A stretch of 64,000 bases of DNA from Isoetes taiwanensis (GCA_021234155.1 JAJEKV010000325.1:124001-188000), one strand, 5' to 3'. Shown: positions 46,607-58,030, counted from the first letter of the stretch. Translations and numbers: made by a program. Notes: generated by a model not told the origin, from the sequence alone.

Positions 46607-46637
46607 GTCCCACTTTAATTAAATACGACTTATATAA
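46607..46637 (-). repeat. 31-bp inverted repeat, right copy
   Basis: Exact reverse complement of 35,637-35,667. Confidence 0.9.
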
Positions 46638-47366
46638 CCCTTTTGAACTATAACAATAACAATTGGAAGATCATCATTAGCTTTTGATGTCGTCTCTGTT
46701 AACTTCTTCCAATCATTTGCATACGCAACACTAGCATCTGCAGCATTTGGCCCTAGCAATCAACAAGTGGGGCCATGTAAGATGAGGAAGACCTATGGGG
46801 TGCTGAAAAGCAAAGTGAAATTTTATAAGTCAACTACTGCTCCATAAGTGCTATAGCATGGAGTCTTATAAGTGGACAATTCCTCATAAGTAGGAAAGTT
46901 GTCTTATGTGGTTCACTAATGGTTCTTAGTGATCTTATCTGTCATGCAATTCTAGTCTATGAAGAACTTGTTAATCTACATAATGTAATTAGTAGTCAGG
47001 AAGTGAGAATCAACTTTGAACTTATGTGTTATTTCTGAATGCTAATGAATGAAGTCATCAGCTCATAGAAATATAGTCCATTTGCAGTATCTCCTTCCAA
47101 ATTAAGCATTTGATGGTTCAAACGACTTTAGACTTCCTTTGCTTATATGATTAATAGTGACCTGAACAACTTTTATAACAATGCAGATCCACCTGCCATG
47201 CATATATAACAAACATCACCAAGTGCATGTTGACAATAGCTAAATAGTTTTGCATCCTTACATTCCATTTTCTAACGTGTATCTTGATCTTCCTCTTCAT
47301 TTTTAGGTTTGATATAATCCTGAATATCCATTTCCATTGAAACGTATATACATACTCAAAATATAT

Positions 47367-47400
47367 GCCCGACGATACTGGGCATTATTAGCTATGGGTG
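47367..47400 (-). mobile_element. Decayed Helitron-like 3-prime end, copy 3
   Basis: GCCCGACGATACTGGGCATT, followed by tatgggtgcatggaataggtagacataatgg, is clearly related to the termini at 3,732 and 53,317. The terminal CTAG is no longer present. Confidence 0.4.
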
Positions 47401-47450
47401 CATGGAATAGGTAGACATAATGGAATACAGAGGGTGAAATGGGATGGATA

Positions 47451-47475
47451 GAGTGGAGTGGAGTGGAGTGGAGTG
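47451..47475. repeat. GAGTG pentanucleotide microsatellite
   Basis: Five perfect GAGTG units within a wider ggaatgg/ggatgga-rich stretch (47,400-47,610). Confidence 0.85.
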
Positions 47476-47800
47476 CGATGCATAAATGGAATAAAATTGG
47501 TAGATGTAATCACAGGCAAAATGGAATAGGTAGGATGGAATGGCGTGCAATGCATAGGTGGAATAGAATGGATAAATGTAGTGAATTGCATAAATGGCAT
47601 GGAATGCATAAAGTTTAGGTTATTAGTCAATGGTAGCAATGTTAAATGTTTAGGTTGTACTAATAATAGGACTTTGGTTTTGTAAAGATACAATCTCAAG
47701 TGCCAATAGTTATTATGCTTTCAGTGCCTACATAAAGTTACATGTTTCATGCTCTCAAATTTTTTAGGATTCTTAATGTTCAACCTATAAATCTAAAACT

Positions 47801-47850
47801 CTAATCCTAACCCTAACCCGAACCCGAACCTTAACGTTAACCTTAACCCC
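47801..47850. repeat. Degenerate telomere-like repeats
   Basis: CTAATCCTAACCCTAACCCG, then aacccgaaccttaacgttaacc. Hexamer-like CCCTAA/AACCCG words, not the perfect plant CCCTAAA. Probably a low-complexity stretch and not a fossil telomere. Confidence 0.4.
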
Positions 47851-49229
47851 AGATGAGACATGTTTCCTCGACACTATTAGCAAGAAGAAATCAACATTTC
47901 TTATTTACTCTTTCATAAACTAGCAAACCTTATTCTTCCAGCTGACAAGTAGCTTTTTCTGTGTTCACAAGAACCCCGAATCTAGTTCTTGATAAGAAAT
48001 TTGAGGCTGGCAAAGCTTCCGCCTACTACCCATTTAAGCAATGAATCATTAGTCTACCCACAAGAGCCATTACTTGATGCAGCTATATGACGTACAGAAT
48101 TTACATACAGAATTAGAAATAGATAGGGGAGTATAATATAGGGGCAATTTAATAAATAACAAAAAATACAAAGGCATTTTGACAAATATAAGAAACTATT
48201 TTCCTTTTTTTCTAACAATCTAAACCTAAGCAAGCCGTAGGCGCAGCATAGCTGATTGATTACACGAATGTGAAGACCGATTTGCTGTCACAAGGGGCCG
48301 ATTTGATCATCAAAGGTGAGTGTCTGATACAAAATAGAACAGAAGCGTATTCTCTCCTTCATTGGTGTGAAACTTTATTGCCAAGCCAGGGCCGAGGCCA
48401 ATTTTCTTTTGTTTCTTTGCTCTTTTCATCTCCGTTTCAAATCTTGACTTGCCATTTTGTTTTCGTTTCGTTTTTGTTTTGGCTAACGATCTTGTGGGCT
48501 TCCAACATTTGATAATAACCAGTGTCGTTGCAAGATGCAGCTCTATCGATGTAGGAAAATTTTATTTTCTTCTTTGTATCTCGACTCAAATTCTGTCGGC
48601 ATTCTATTAAGGAAATTCATTGGAGCAGCTTCAACCTTTTAAACCATCTCTTCTATAAGAATACAAATGAACATGGATAAGTAGAGGATCTCTTCTTTAG
48701 TGTAGGTTCATCAAAAATAATCGCAGCCTTCGTTTATGACATTTTTTTTTTCTAGTCCATGAAGTTCTACTGTTAGGCTTTCTTTAATTACCCAAGAGAT
48801 AACCCCATCTTTGTAGATTAATTAACCTCAGCTCATTTTTTTTCTGATCCATGAGAACCTTACAGGACATTTTCAAATTCACATGGCAGCTTATAAGAAA
48901 TATTTTAGACTTAAAATTGACTAGTACCCAATCTGCTACAACTGTTACTGCTTATCCAACCACTTCATAATCTCCTCTCATTGTGTAGATCAACATGACT
49001 ACATTAATTTTTCTATTGCTGAATCATTTAGCAGGTCTTTTATTATATGCTTCCACATATATGCGAGCAATGGTTGGAGGTCTATGTACCCAGGTTTTAT
49101 TCAACCTGCCCAGGTTTTTTCAGTTCAAAGAATACATGTTAACTAGAAACTAGAGACGGGCCATTTTCTTATGCTACGGAAAAATATCTTAAAAGTTACG
49201 AGATCAAAAGTTGCCAATGGTGTTCCACA

Positions 49230-49520
49230 ATGCCTAAACCATTTGGCAAAGAAGCATACCATAGTTTTTCAATTAATAGGAATGCTCTTCTATTGAGGTC
49301 CAGGCCCATCACAACCTTCTGTGGTCTTACAAGCAGTGTCGTAAAGTATGCCGATGGTCCAGATGCTTTACATCGCATACAGAAACTTGAGCTCAAAGAT
49401 GATCCTCCTATAATGTCTATACCTCAATTCAGCTCCTCTCGTGGTGGTATGACCTCGTATCCATTTTTAAGATCAGGTTATAACATTTTAAATACTACTG
49501 GAGGATACTGTAAACACTAA
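49230..49520 (+). CDS. Possible presequence exon for the rpl10-like gene downstream
   Basis: A 96-codon frame with a true ATG. The first 45 residues are rich in Arg, Ser and hydrophobic residues with few acidic ones (NRNALLLRSRPITTF), as in a mitochondrial targeting peptide. It lies 0.9 kb upstream of a sequence resembling a mitochondrial ribosomal protein, in the same direction. A GT donor candidate (CGTGG/TGGTATG) lies near 49,444. I could not find an acceptor that joins it in frame: the CAG at 50,436 would place a TGA next. Link and function are inferences; it may be an unrelated frame. Confidence 0.3.
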   Translation: MPKPFGKEAYHSFSINRNALLLRSRPITTFCGLTSSVVKYADGPDALHRIQKLELKDDPPIMSIPQFSSSRGGMTSYPFLRSGYNILNTTGGYCKH

Positions 49521-50442
49521 TCAGACCAGGCTATTACCTTGGTTGTTGATACAAGCTGTTATTTCTTCAGGTCTTAGGAAATCGAGAGAGCTTGAATGAC
49601 AAAACCTCCTGGATAGATACAAAGAGTCTAGACGTAGAAAATAAAACCCATGTCTGGCTGCCTTTTCATTATGAACAGGAAACTTGTCAACCCACCCCTC
49701 TACTAGAATGCGGTCCTAAGTTTGGGAGATTTTTACACAGATTGGCAATGCATTACATAAGAGTACCATACACGCATGCATAGACGGCATGCTGGTAAAA
49801 AAAAGAAAAGCACTGTAGAACACTGTACTTGTACACTACAGTGTAAAGACATGCTGGTAAAGAAGAAAACTACCCAATCTTCTGGGCAGAACATTGTATT
49901 TATACAAATCATGGATGCTTATACAAGAGAGGGGGCGTCCCCAAAGTCATTTGGGAAATGATATGATTTATACAATGTAGCAATTTCTATCAGTCTAGTG
50001 CTCGTAAATAAAGCTTCTGCACAAACTCCCTCGCCATTTCCACTGTGTTAGATTGGCCATGTCACTAAAAAGTGAACTGATCTTTTTCTCCTTTAATGTA
50101 GAAATTATCAATGTTATTAGCTCTCTCTTCAAAGAAGTCAATAGAGTAAATCTTCCTTTCGTCTAACGATGGAACTGGTGAATAAATTGTGTTCAGATCC
50201 TATGGAAAGATAGAGGAAATATCTGTGCTAACGTGTTTTGTTTACGAAAAGAAGTTTTATATATGGGCAAAAGCCAACCTTGTTGAGATTCTTACCTTCT
50301 CACCCCTCTCTAACTTTGGTTGGCATAGTTGGATTGTGTTTTGAAACGTCTTATCCTAGTTCATTATGTATAGTTTTGCTGTTTTACATTAGGCTGCTAG
50401 GAAATTCGATATCTGATTTACCTAATGATTTTTCAGTGACTC
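49521..50442. other. Stretch between the presequence-like ORF and the rpl10-like gene
   Basis: No gene recognised. The word GCATGCTGGTAAA repeats at 49,787 and 49,848 beside A-rich tracts. It ends in TGATTTTTCAG, a good splice-acceptor shape. Confidence 0.4.
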
Positions 50443-50916
50443 ATGGTGATGGGATCACTTAAAAAGAAAAGAAGGCTGCTCTTACAAAAGAAGGTAGAAA
50501 CAATCAGCAAAGAATCTCCACAAGTTTATCTCTTTCATGGAAGTGGGATGACAAGTAAACAATGGCAGTTTTTGAAAAACTCATTTGCTTCAACTGGAAA
50601 AACACTATATCAACCGAGCAAATGGATTGTGGGGAGCAAGCAGAATAGCCCCCTTTCTGAACAAATCGCTTCTAGTGCAGGTCCTACGTGCATGTTGTAT
50701 TTGACTAATGAAGCAGCGAACAGCAAGGTGTTGCCAAGTCTTCTCCCTTCAGCAACAGCCAACCAAAATTTGGTTTTATTGTATGGTGGACAACATAACT
50801 CAAGTTCTCTTTTGAATCATGTGGATATAAAAAAAACAGCTACTGTGAAAGCAGGGTTCCTGCAACCACCGCTCATGCTGCTATCTTATTTAAAGCTCAT
50901 GCTTCGTAGAGGCTAA
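50443..50916 (+). CDS. rpl10: Mitochondrial-type ribosomal protein L10 (nuclear copy)
   Basis: The frame gives 157 residues and is intact from ATG to TAA. After a Lys-rich start come VETISKESPQVYLFHGSGMT, SKQWQFLKN, SEQIASSAGPTCMLYLTNEA, LVLLYGGQHNSSSLLNHVDI and a closing amphipathic helix. Together these match the protein encoded by rpl10 in land-plant mitochondrial genomes (uL10m, the base of the large-subunit stalk). The SSAGPT and LYGG blocks and the LLNH-x-DIKK step are the most telling. Location among nuclear repeats and introns points to a gene transferred from the mitochondrion. A canonical targeting sequence is not contiguous. The neat frame suggests use or recent transfer. A plain insertion of mitochondrial DNA is possible but would not explain the ribosomal frame alone. 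Confidence 0.6.
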   Translation: MVMGSLKKKRRLLLQKKVETISKESPQVYLFHGSGMTSKQWQFLKNSFASTGKTLYQPSKWIVGSKQNSPLSEQIASSAGPTCMLYLTNEAANSKVLPSLLPSATANQNLVLLYGGQHNSSSLLNHVDIKKTATVKAGFLQPPLMLLSYLKLMLRRG

Positions 50917-51830
50917 GACTTGGTTATTGAGAATCCAAATGGACTGGTCTGGCACTGTTATGGTTTGAGAAGAAATGGCATGAACGTCTTCCTCCCTGAT
51001 CCTTATGACAACAAATGGTCTTACTTTAACAGATGCGTAACACTTTCATTTTCTTGTTCTCTTTTAAAAGCTTCCACTAATAAGGCACGTCAGACTATTT
51101 TTTTAATTGCCCCTTAAGATGGCAATTAGTTGTTTGGAGCGAGGCCTTTTTCTTAATGAGCCTTATGATGTGGTCTTGTTTGTTCTTTGAAGAAAATCAG
51201 ATTAATTCTGAAGGACTTTCAAGGGAAAATTCATGTTTTATATTCTGATATAGGAGGCACAAAAATGCGTTAGAAATATTTGTAGGTAACTCATATTTGT
51301 AGGTAACTCATAAGGAAAAAGTGTAACGAAATGAAGATGCAAAATTAATATTTCTGAAGAAGTGTCTAGCTGACTGACCTGTTCTATAGAAACTAGTGGG
51401 TTAAATGACAGATTGCATATTCTCATGCTTAGCATCCCATCTGCATGCCCATCTTTGTGTTCTTTGTTGCTATTTGGTAGTATACAACGCTACAGACACC
51501 TTACGCTGCTTATTTTGTCTACCAAAAGTTTTGCTGCTCCTAACCTATTCAAATACTAGAGCACATTAGTTTAGCATGCTTCGCATCTTGTCCAGTCGTG
51601 AGGTTTAGTCCCATCCGAAAGTCACCCATGGTAGTCCCATCCAACATAAGCCATGTGTCATGTTCCCGACCTTCACACCCACTTTTCATTATCAATCCTT
51701 TCGAACAAACTACTCAATCCTTTCGAACAAAATGGAATAGCACCTTAATTGCACCGAATTAGAGTAATTAGATGAAAAACCCCTCTTTGCTCCCAAAACC
51801 ACATCATTCCTACTTAGCAAGTTCCTATCG
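50917..51830. other. Downstream flank of the rpl10-like gene
   Basis: A short frame at 50,920-51,040 is protein-like (WHCYGLRRNGMNVFLPDPYD) and ends near a GT, so it may be an exon, but I do not recognise it. The rest is non-coding. Confidence 0.35.
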
Positions 51831-51835
51831 AGGTG

Positions 51836-52006
51836 CACGATTTCGTGCAATTTTAAGCTATCCACGTGGATGCCCACGTCACCCATTCCATGTCACCCAT
51901 ACTTGCTTCTAAGTTGTCCATGATTTTGTGCAATTTTAAGCTATCCACGTGGATGCCTACGTCACCCAATCCATGTCTCCCATCCTTGCTTCTAAATTGT
52001 CCCTAT
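51836..52006. repeat. Tandem duplication, 83-bp period
   Basis: Two copies with a few mismatches, each containing GTGCAATTTTAAGCTATCCA, cgtggatgcc-acgtcaccca and cttgcttctaa-ttgtcc (51,841 and 51,924). TCCACGTGGA inside each is a 10-bp palindrome. Confidence 0.85.
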
Positions 52007-52510
52007 TTTAAGCTATGGCGTTGTCCTCCGACGTCTTTTTTCTAATATTCATCTGTTTGTGACAGAAGGGGCTTGATTGTAAGCAGAATGCTGGAACACT
52101 GCCAGAGGAATTGGTGAGAATTTTCTTTTGTTTGGTTGAATCTACGGATTTGTTCCTAATGGAGCAAGAACAGGCTATACGAATAGCAGGTTATGATCGG
52201 TAATGAACCCTAGATTGGACATTGCAACTATTGCCGAAGGAGAAGCGTGAAACAGCAGAGCAGTCCGAAGGCACAGATGCGAGGATGGACAAGCCTGTTA
52301 ACAAGGATTCCAAGCAAGGAAAATGATATAAGGACAATTCAAGCAGCTAGAGGATGAAACTTGAAGGTATTTGTTTCCTACATGTGCATGTTCAGTTGTG
52401 TTGTTTGTACATAAAAATGCTCCTTTGCCAATCTTCTATGGGTTTTAAATTTTCATGGTTGCAAGGGCAAAAGGTAGAGTCACTTACTTTGGTTGTTTAT
52501 TGCTTTGGAT
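52007..52510. other. Possible exon remnants upstream of the eL24 piece
   Basis: A segment at 52,069-52,113 between TTTGTGACAG and GGTGAGA has splice-site shape and an open frame (KGLDCKQNAGTLPEEL). Another at 52,160-52,330 is Lys/Glu-rich. Neither is recognised, and the N-terminal part of eL24 is not here. Confidence 0.3.
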
Positions 52511-52730
52511 TTAACAGGCTCCGTCTTGCCAAGCTGACATGGACTGCCTTCTACTAGAAGCAGCATAAAAAGGACGCCCATCCTGAGACCGTGAAGAAAC
52601 GACCCCGCACTATTAGCAAGCCTTATTCTAGATCCATTGTGGGTGCTGCTTTGAAGGTCATTCAAAAAAAAAGAAGTGAAAAAATAGAAGTTCGTGTTGC
52701 TGCCAGTGAAGCTGCTCTAACACTAGAGTC
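52511..52730 (+). pseudogene. Ribosomal protein eL24 fragment, central part
   Basis: From NRLRLAKLTWTAFY through [17 protein letters not shown] to [20 protein letters not shown] and [10 protein letters not shown] the sequence follows cytosolic ribosomal protein eL24 (RPL24) closely, starting at about its residue 45. A TAG interrupts it right after TAFY where the family has a basic residue. The part before it, with the conserved KTELCRFSG start, is not found upstream. A TTTAACAG acceptor shape directly precedes the homology. The last part of the protein lies 5.3 kb away at 58,036. Missing N-terminus plus a stop make this a pseudogene or a heavily split gene. Confidence 0.75.
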
Positions 52731-53316
52731 GTCACATGATGTACCAGAAAAGGTGCATTTGCACTGTTTGCTTTAAAATTCATATAAAATCAAAGGTTCA
52801 ATAATCAGTCAAACCCTTCTTATATGTTAATATATAGCAATCATATTGCATGGGAAAAATACCTAAAAATCTATTGGTCCCCGTTTATGAGAGTTACACT
52901 TAGGTAAACGCAAGGGGGTCAAGTCTTTTTTGCTTTATGTTTAGATAAAGTAAAACTGTCTCAGTAAGAAGATTTTTATGATTTTTTTCGTTATTTTTGT
53001 ATTTTTCTTCACGAGTTAGAGAGTAAAACACAAAAAACTGCATCTCAATCCGAGATCTGAGAAGGGAGATAGGGTTGTTTGAATATGACATGGTCAAAAC
53101 TGTTGTTTGTCTTCTGTGAACCAATACTGGTTTCCAGAAAGGTGTTCCCAAATCAAATCTCTAACTTTTGTAAGGAAATGAATTTTGACCTAAAATTTCG
53201 AATATAAGTGGTAGACAACTTGCTTTATCTAAGAAAAATGCCCATTAGCCTTAATGATGAAGTTTTGATTTTCTTTTATTTTTTCATTAACAAGTGACTG
53301 ATAACTTATGTCTATA

Positions 53317-53365
53317 CTAGAAACGTGTGCCCGGCGATGCCGGGCATTAGTCATGGGTGCTTAAA
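53317..53365 (-). mobile_element. Helitron-like 3-prime terminus, copy 2
   Basis: On the minus strand: GCCCGGCATCGCCGGGC hairpin, ACACGTTT, CTAG, then T. About 32 bp are nearly identical to the terminus at 3,732, and the adjacent interior (tatgggtgc, aataggtagaa) is shared with copy 3 at 47,367. Confidence 0.6.
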
Positions 53366-55897
53366 ATAGGTAGAAGAATAGAGGATAGGAGGCCTATTTA
53401 GGTATCGAATAGGTAACTGCAATGGAGCGTAGATTAGGGGGTATATTAGTCAGTGGTCCAAACACAACAAATCATTATTTATAGAACAAACTTTGACTTC
53501 ATTTTGTAGTCAATTCACTTGTAATTGAACTACTATGACAAATTGAAGTTCGGACATATGTAAGTTGTAGATATGGGCGGCATCTTGTGTATGCTTTGTA
53601 TGTGTATTCGCATGAGTTAAAACGGGTGAGGGCAGGGATGAAATGCATGTTCCCAGCAATGGCCGGACATATGTAAAGGAATGTTTTGACTTGAGGCATC
53701 TATAAATGTTGGAATAAGATCACGTGCACAAAGACTTGCCCTAGAAATGACAATGGAACTGAATAACGATGCCAATAAAACAAAGTGTTGGTGCATGTAT
53801 ATGAATGAACCAAACTTTGTTTTGATAGTGACATGTGTTCAATGTTGGCCCTAGTGTAATTTGTTATTATTGGGCCTCGTGTTCGATCATATGCTTTGCT
53901 CAAATGGAACTTCATGAGTTGTATCCATGCAACATCATCATCAACCAACAACAATGGAGCATTTTTGTGTTGTTATCTACACTATAGGGGTATCATATCT
54001 CTATTTAGTGCATCTAGTGTGCTTTATCGTAATGTTAATTTTCTAATGTTGATGTTGCCAATTTTCACTGTGGAGAAAGTAGAGAAATCTGTTGATCAAC
54101 CTTCTCTTATAGAACTTCAAGCGTTCTATCAACAAAAGCAAAACATTTGGAGCTTGCCAAGTCCAAGACATAAAATATTGCTTCTTAATTCATTGAGCTT
54201 GCTCTAGCTTGTATTAAGTCATCATATCTTATAGTGGATTCCAAGCGAGGCAAAGGACATTATACCCTTTATAGTCTTGTATTGGTGCTCCATATGGACC
54301 ATCAATCAACAGCCTTGGGAACCTGAACAATACACAAATGTGTTAGATACCATTCCAAATATCTTCTTTAACTCCTCTTTTTTTGTTTTAAAGATGTTTT
54401 TTTATCATGCAATATCTCTTATCATGAGAAGATGGCTCCAAATTTGAAGAAAAGAAGCAAAAATGGAGGGAACATAAAAATACTGCAAACACTTCTGCCG
54501 CGGAGACATGATTTATGGGGAAAGCACGAGCAGTATGAAAGAAAATGGATTTAGAGGCATATTGATGAAAGAAATAAATTCTTATACTGATTCATTTCAA
54601 GAAAAAAAATCTCTTTGATAAGAAAGTTCCGCATATCATATCTTAAGCGTAAACCTTTTTACTAACCTGAGCACACGATGAATTTGCAACATACTAAGGG
54701 GATTAACAACAGGGGCATTTCACATAATTCCTTCTTTCTGAATAAATGAACCATGTGATCAAGGTAATGAGCCCAAACCATCTATTATGCAAAAACAGCA
54801 TCCAAGGACATTAATATAAATGGAAGACTATAGAGACTAAATATATTAAATACAGAATCTTCACTCCATCTATGCATACCTCAAGGTGCTTCCATGATAA
54901 GAGCTGCATATTCTTGACTCTATCCGGGATTGGAGTTATTTCGGATGCACGCAATATGAGGACTCGCATGTAATCAAAGTTAGCTACAAACTACTGAGCA
55001 TTTTTATTACACCTGCACCAGACATGAAATTAGAAATGTTTACTACCTAAAGCACAACTTACATGTAAAAGAAAACATGCATTCTCAAATCAATGTTTGC
55101 AACCAAAACTCGTGCAGCTGATCCTAACTAATCTATATTTATGCTGCGAAGCTAAACCCTTTTTCTAAGCGCACTAAGAGCTCTAGAGCAACTCTATACT
55201 ACCATACGTACCTGAAAAACATTGCAAATCATATGAAACTGGTGTGCGCTGCTCTAATGTCCAGATTCACGGGCTTCCAATCTCACCTCTCCCTCCTTTG
55301 CTCCTCAGTAAGGCATTTTAAATTTCATATTACTGGATGCCCTTCCCAAAAATGCACTTCTGAGGACAAATCAAAGGGAGCAGAGTTATATACATCTCTT
55401 CGAATCGGCATTAAGATAGAAGATGAAAACTGCAAAACAGAAGCAAATCCGAGATGCAAATCTGAGATGCAGAAGCTATAGCCGAGTTCTGCATTCGCTA
55501 AAGATAAGGAAATTTCCAGTACGAAAACCATTACACGGCATGCATAATGAGTCATGGCAATCTCCTCTTCTGCTATGGAGCTCCATAACCCCAAATCCTT
55601 TTTTCAAGGACGGCCCTTGTGCCGTAAAGCTACTGTTTCTTTCAGCATTTTCCTAGTTGAATGTAGATGGCAAAAAAAAAGGAAGCGAGAAAGAGGTACC
55701 TCAAAAGGGGCCGAAGAAGAAAATGGTTGTCTCGCCATCGCAGACAAACGTACGAAAATCATTTCCGCCATCACGGGCCAGGCCAGGGCCATCACCGCTC
55801 GCCTATGCTGCTTCTTCCCAGTGGAATTTGAAATTCGAAATACCGTAGCAGAGGAAGATAAAAGACCACAGGCAGACCCAAAAAATCCCGCAAGCGG

Positions 55898-56008
55898 CAG
55901 AGGGAACGCCGCATGCGTCTGCACATGCGACGTTCCGGCACAAATACCAAGGCAATCCCATTTTAATAAAGAAGATAGGAGTAAAATGATTCAAATTCAT
56001 CTTCCAAA
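55898..56008. repeat. Dispersed repeat (pair of 7,852-7,950)
   Basis: AGAGGGAACGCCGCATGCGT, cacatgcgacgttcc, ggcac-a-taccaa, CATTTTAATAAAGAAGA, in the same order and strand as at 7,852. The hairpin in the middle is less perfect here. Confidence 0.6.
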
Positions 56009-56208
56009 AAATCATATTATGAAAGGTTACCATAATATAGAATCACTCTAAAAACAAACACGTTAAAAAAGCGCATTGTTCATAAGAAATCAAGAAAGAT
56101 TTGTTTTCCTGGGACCATTACTGGTCCACCTTCTTTTTAAAATAAAAAACTCCCTTATCTTAATCAATTTTAGTTTCAATTGTGGTATATAAGCACCTCA
56201 TGAACCAC

Positions 56209-56235
56209 TCTATACTATTAAAATAATCAATGCTC
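56209..56235 (+). mobile_element. Possible Helitron 5-prime end
   Basis: TCTATACTATTAAAATAATC resembles the 5-prime TC-ends described for plant Helitrons (TCTCTACTATTAAAA type). It is on the plus strand and no matching 3-prime hairpin-CTRR end was found downstream, so this is only a candidate. Confidence 0.25.
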
Positions 56236-58030
56236 ATTATCTTGAGGTTTAGAGTAAACTTTCTAGTGTCCATTCCAAGTTATCTGTTAGATTATGCGTT
56301 CCATGGATTTCATAAACCTATGCATTGAATGGCGAACTCAAAACTTGTATTTTCAAACTTCTCAAGTTGTGGAAGTAATGCAAAAGAATGAAGAACAAAT
56401 ATAAAAAGCTATAACTACGAAAAATAAAGGTAGATCACACGTCTGTTTCCCTCTTGTTGGTCCACATGGTTTAGGATCATTCAAAAAGTCAGAACATCAT
56501 CATCTTAATTGGTTTTAAACTCGCCTTAAGAATATATAGATTCCATATATAATATTCTATTTGAAAAAATTAGTTGGTTGCTAGAATTGCCTTATTTAAT
56601 GGTAATGTTGAAGCACAAGCAAATTGAACCTATATGAATCTCCACTCATTCTTCCAAAAATTATGTTAGAGAAGGTAGAAAATCACCATATCATTGTATA
56701 AGTGACAAATGAACAATAAATAGAATTTGTAATGATACTTAAAGAGATATACTTCTATACCCAATTCATCTAATTGTGGACCATAATGGTCCTTGCCTAT
56801 TTATATTCATGTCTACATATAGTAGTATGTTATTTTTAACATCCAATTAGAGATCTATATCGCCAATGAAGCTTAAGTCCATAAAAATTATAGTCTATCA
56901 TGAAAGACAAACTAAAGTTACTATTATTATACCTAAAATAGGAACTTTTAAGTAGCAAACACATGTCCTAAGTTTGTGATAGTAAAAAATAAGAAGATTT
57001 CATTGCATGTTTTGCACTAAGACGATACAAACTATATTTTGAACTTGTATCACATGTTTTGTCAATCATGAGTTGAAAAAGAATGTTATCTTGCTTTAAA
57101 ATATGGCAAGCCTAAGTACAAACTAGAAATGGTCCAGTTCTATTTTAAATCAAATCTTCTACATAATGTGTCACTTTTAACATAAAATTCATGTCTATGT
57201 TGCCAAGCAAGGGTCATATTCATTAAGAAAATATTGCCTATCATAAAAGATAAGTTTTTTGTACTATTACCCTAACTAAGCTCCAATTTTGTGTACTGAC
57301 AACCATTTCTAAATATAAAGAATACATAGTTATTCACCATATTTAAATTGATAAAATTCTTTATTATGTAGATATAAGTGGAACGTATGGAATGCATCAT
57401 TTATTGCCCATAGAAAGCTTATATATGAGTTTAGTTACACCATTTTAGTTCTATTTTTGTCCTGGATTATGTGTCAAATCTTCTTTCATGAAAATTGAGA
57501 CCAAGGCAACTTATGGAGACTTCAAAAAATTATTGGATTATAGCTCTTAGAGTTGACAACTTATGGCCACAAGTCTTACGTCAAAACTTGTTATAGTAAA
57601 GGAGAAACAATTCACAACCTCAAACAGCTTTTTTGAGCTAAATATGGTTTGACGACTTCATATAATGTCATCTAATAGCAATGAAACACGAAAACATGTA
57701 AATCAACATGTTTTATAATAAAACATCAATTACTTTCAATTTTAGAAACGTTTGGACCCCTTTATGCTAGAAAGTTTAGAAAATGCAGTTCTGGCCTGAC
57801 GTAAAAACTGTTGAATTCTATAAGGTTTGGGCAATCTCCACAACATATCAGTAAATCCATTGGTCATGAAATTATCCATAGCCATAAAGAATCAAGTGAA
57901 GATTCCAAAAGTGGTGGTATCTTATGAAATGAAAATTTCTCTTATTAGATATCTGGGTTTAAGTGGCAGAAGGTATGCTGGACCAATTCTGGTGGATGAA
58001 CCCTGGATAGTTCCAGTAACAACTCTAGTG
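56236..58030. other. AT-rich stretch before the eL24 C-terminal piece, no gene
   Basis: Very AT-rich. Several words recur at about 300-bp steps (ctatcat-aaaga-aa at 56,895 and 57,238; aaatcttct-cat at 57,150 and 57,477), which suggests a diverged repeated unit. The frame at 57,827-58,028 just before the eL24 piece is open but unrecognised. Confidence 0.4.

Larger units (their letters stand above)
35637..46637. mobile_element. Candidate 11-kb DNA transposon with 31-bp inverted termini and two divergent genes
   Basis: The 31-bp sequence starting TTATATAAGTCGTATTTAAT and ending AAAGTGGGAC lies at 35,637-35,667. Its exact reverse complement is at 46,607-46,637. Between them is one block unlike its surroundings: a minus-strand DUF7869-type gene, an AT-rich ACCATAT array, and a plus-strand intron-rich unit ending in an FCP1-like domain and an AATAAA-type poly(A) signal about 230 bp before the right repeat. 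I see no target-site duplication at either border, so the inverted repeats may also be two chance copies of a dispersed repeat. Superfamily unknown. Confidence 0.4.
46638..49195. other. Intergenic DNA, no gene seen
   Basis: AT-rich. It contains a decayed Helitron-like hairpin at 47,367, a GGAGT array, and telomere-like words. No open frame resembles a known protein. Confidence 0.5.
52780..56200. other. Transposon debris between the two eL24 pieces
   Basis: No gene. Contains the Helitron-like terminus at 53,317 and the dispersed repeat at 55,898. Open frames near 55,400-55,900 are overlapping composition frames without known domains. Confidence 0.45.

Noticed and set aside
47801-47850. Interstitial telomere
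   Set aside because: Only degenerate CCCTAA/AACCCG words; no run of the plant CCCTAAA heptamer.
50443-50916. Bacterial contamination as the source of the L10-like frame
   Set aside because: The protein resembles plant mitochondrial L10 in its specific blocks, and the flanks are AT-rich plant-type DNA with no bacterial operon neighbours.
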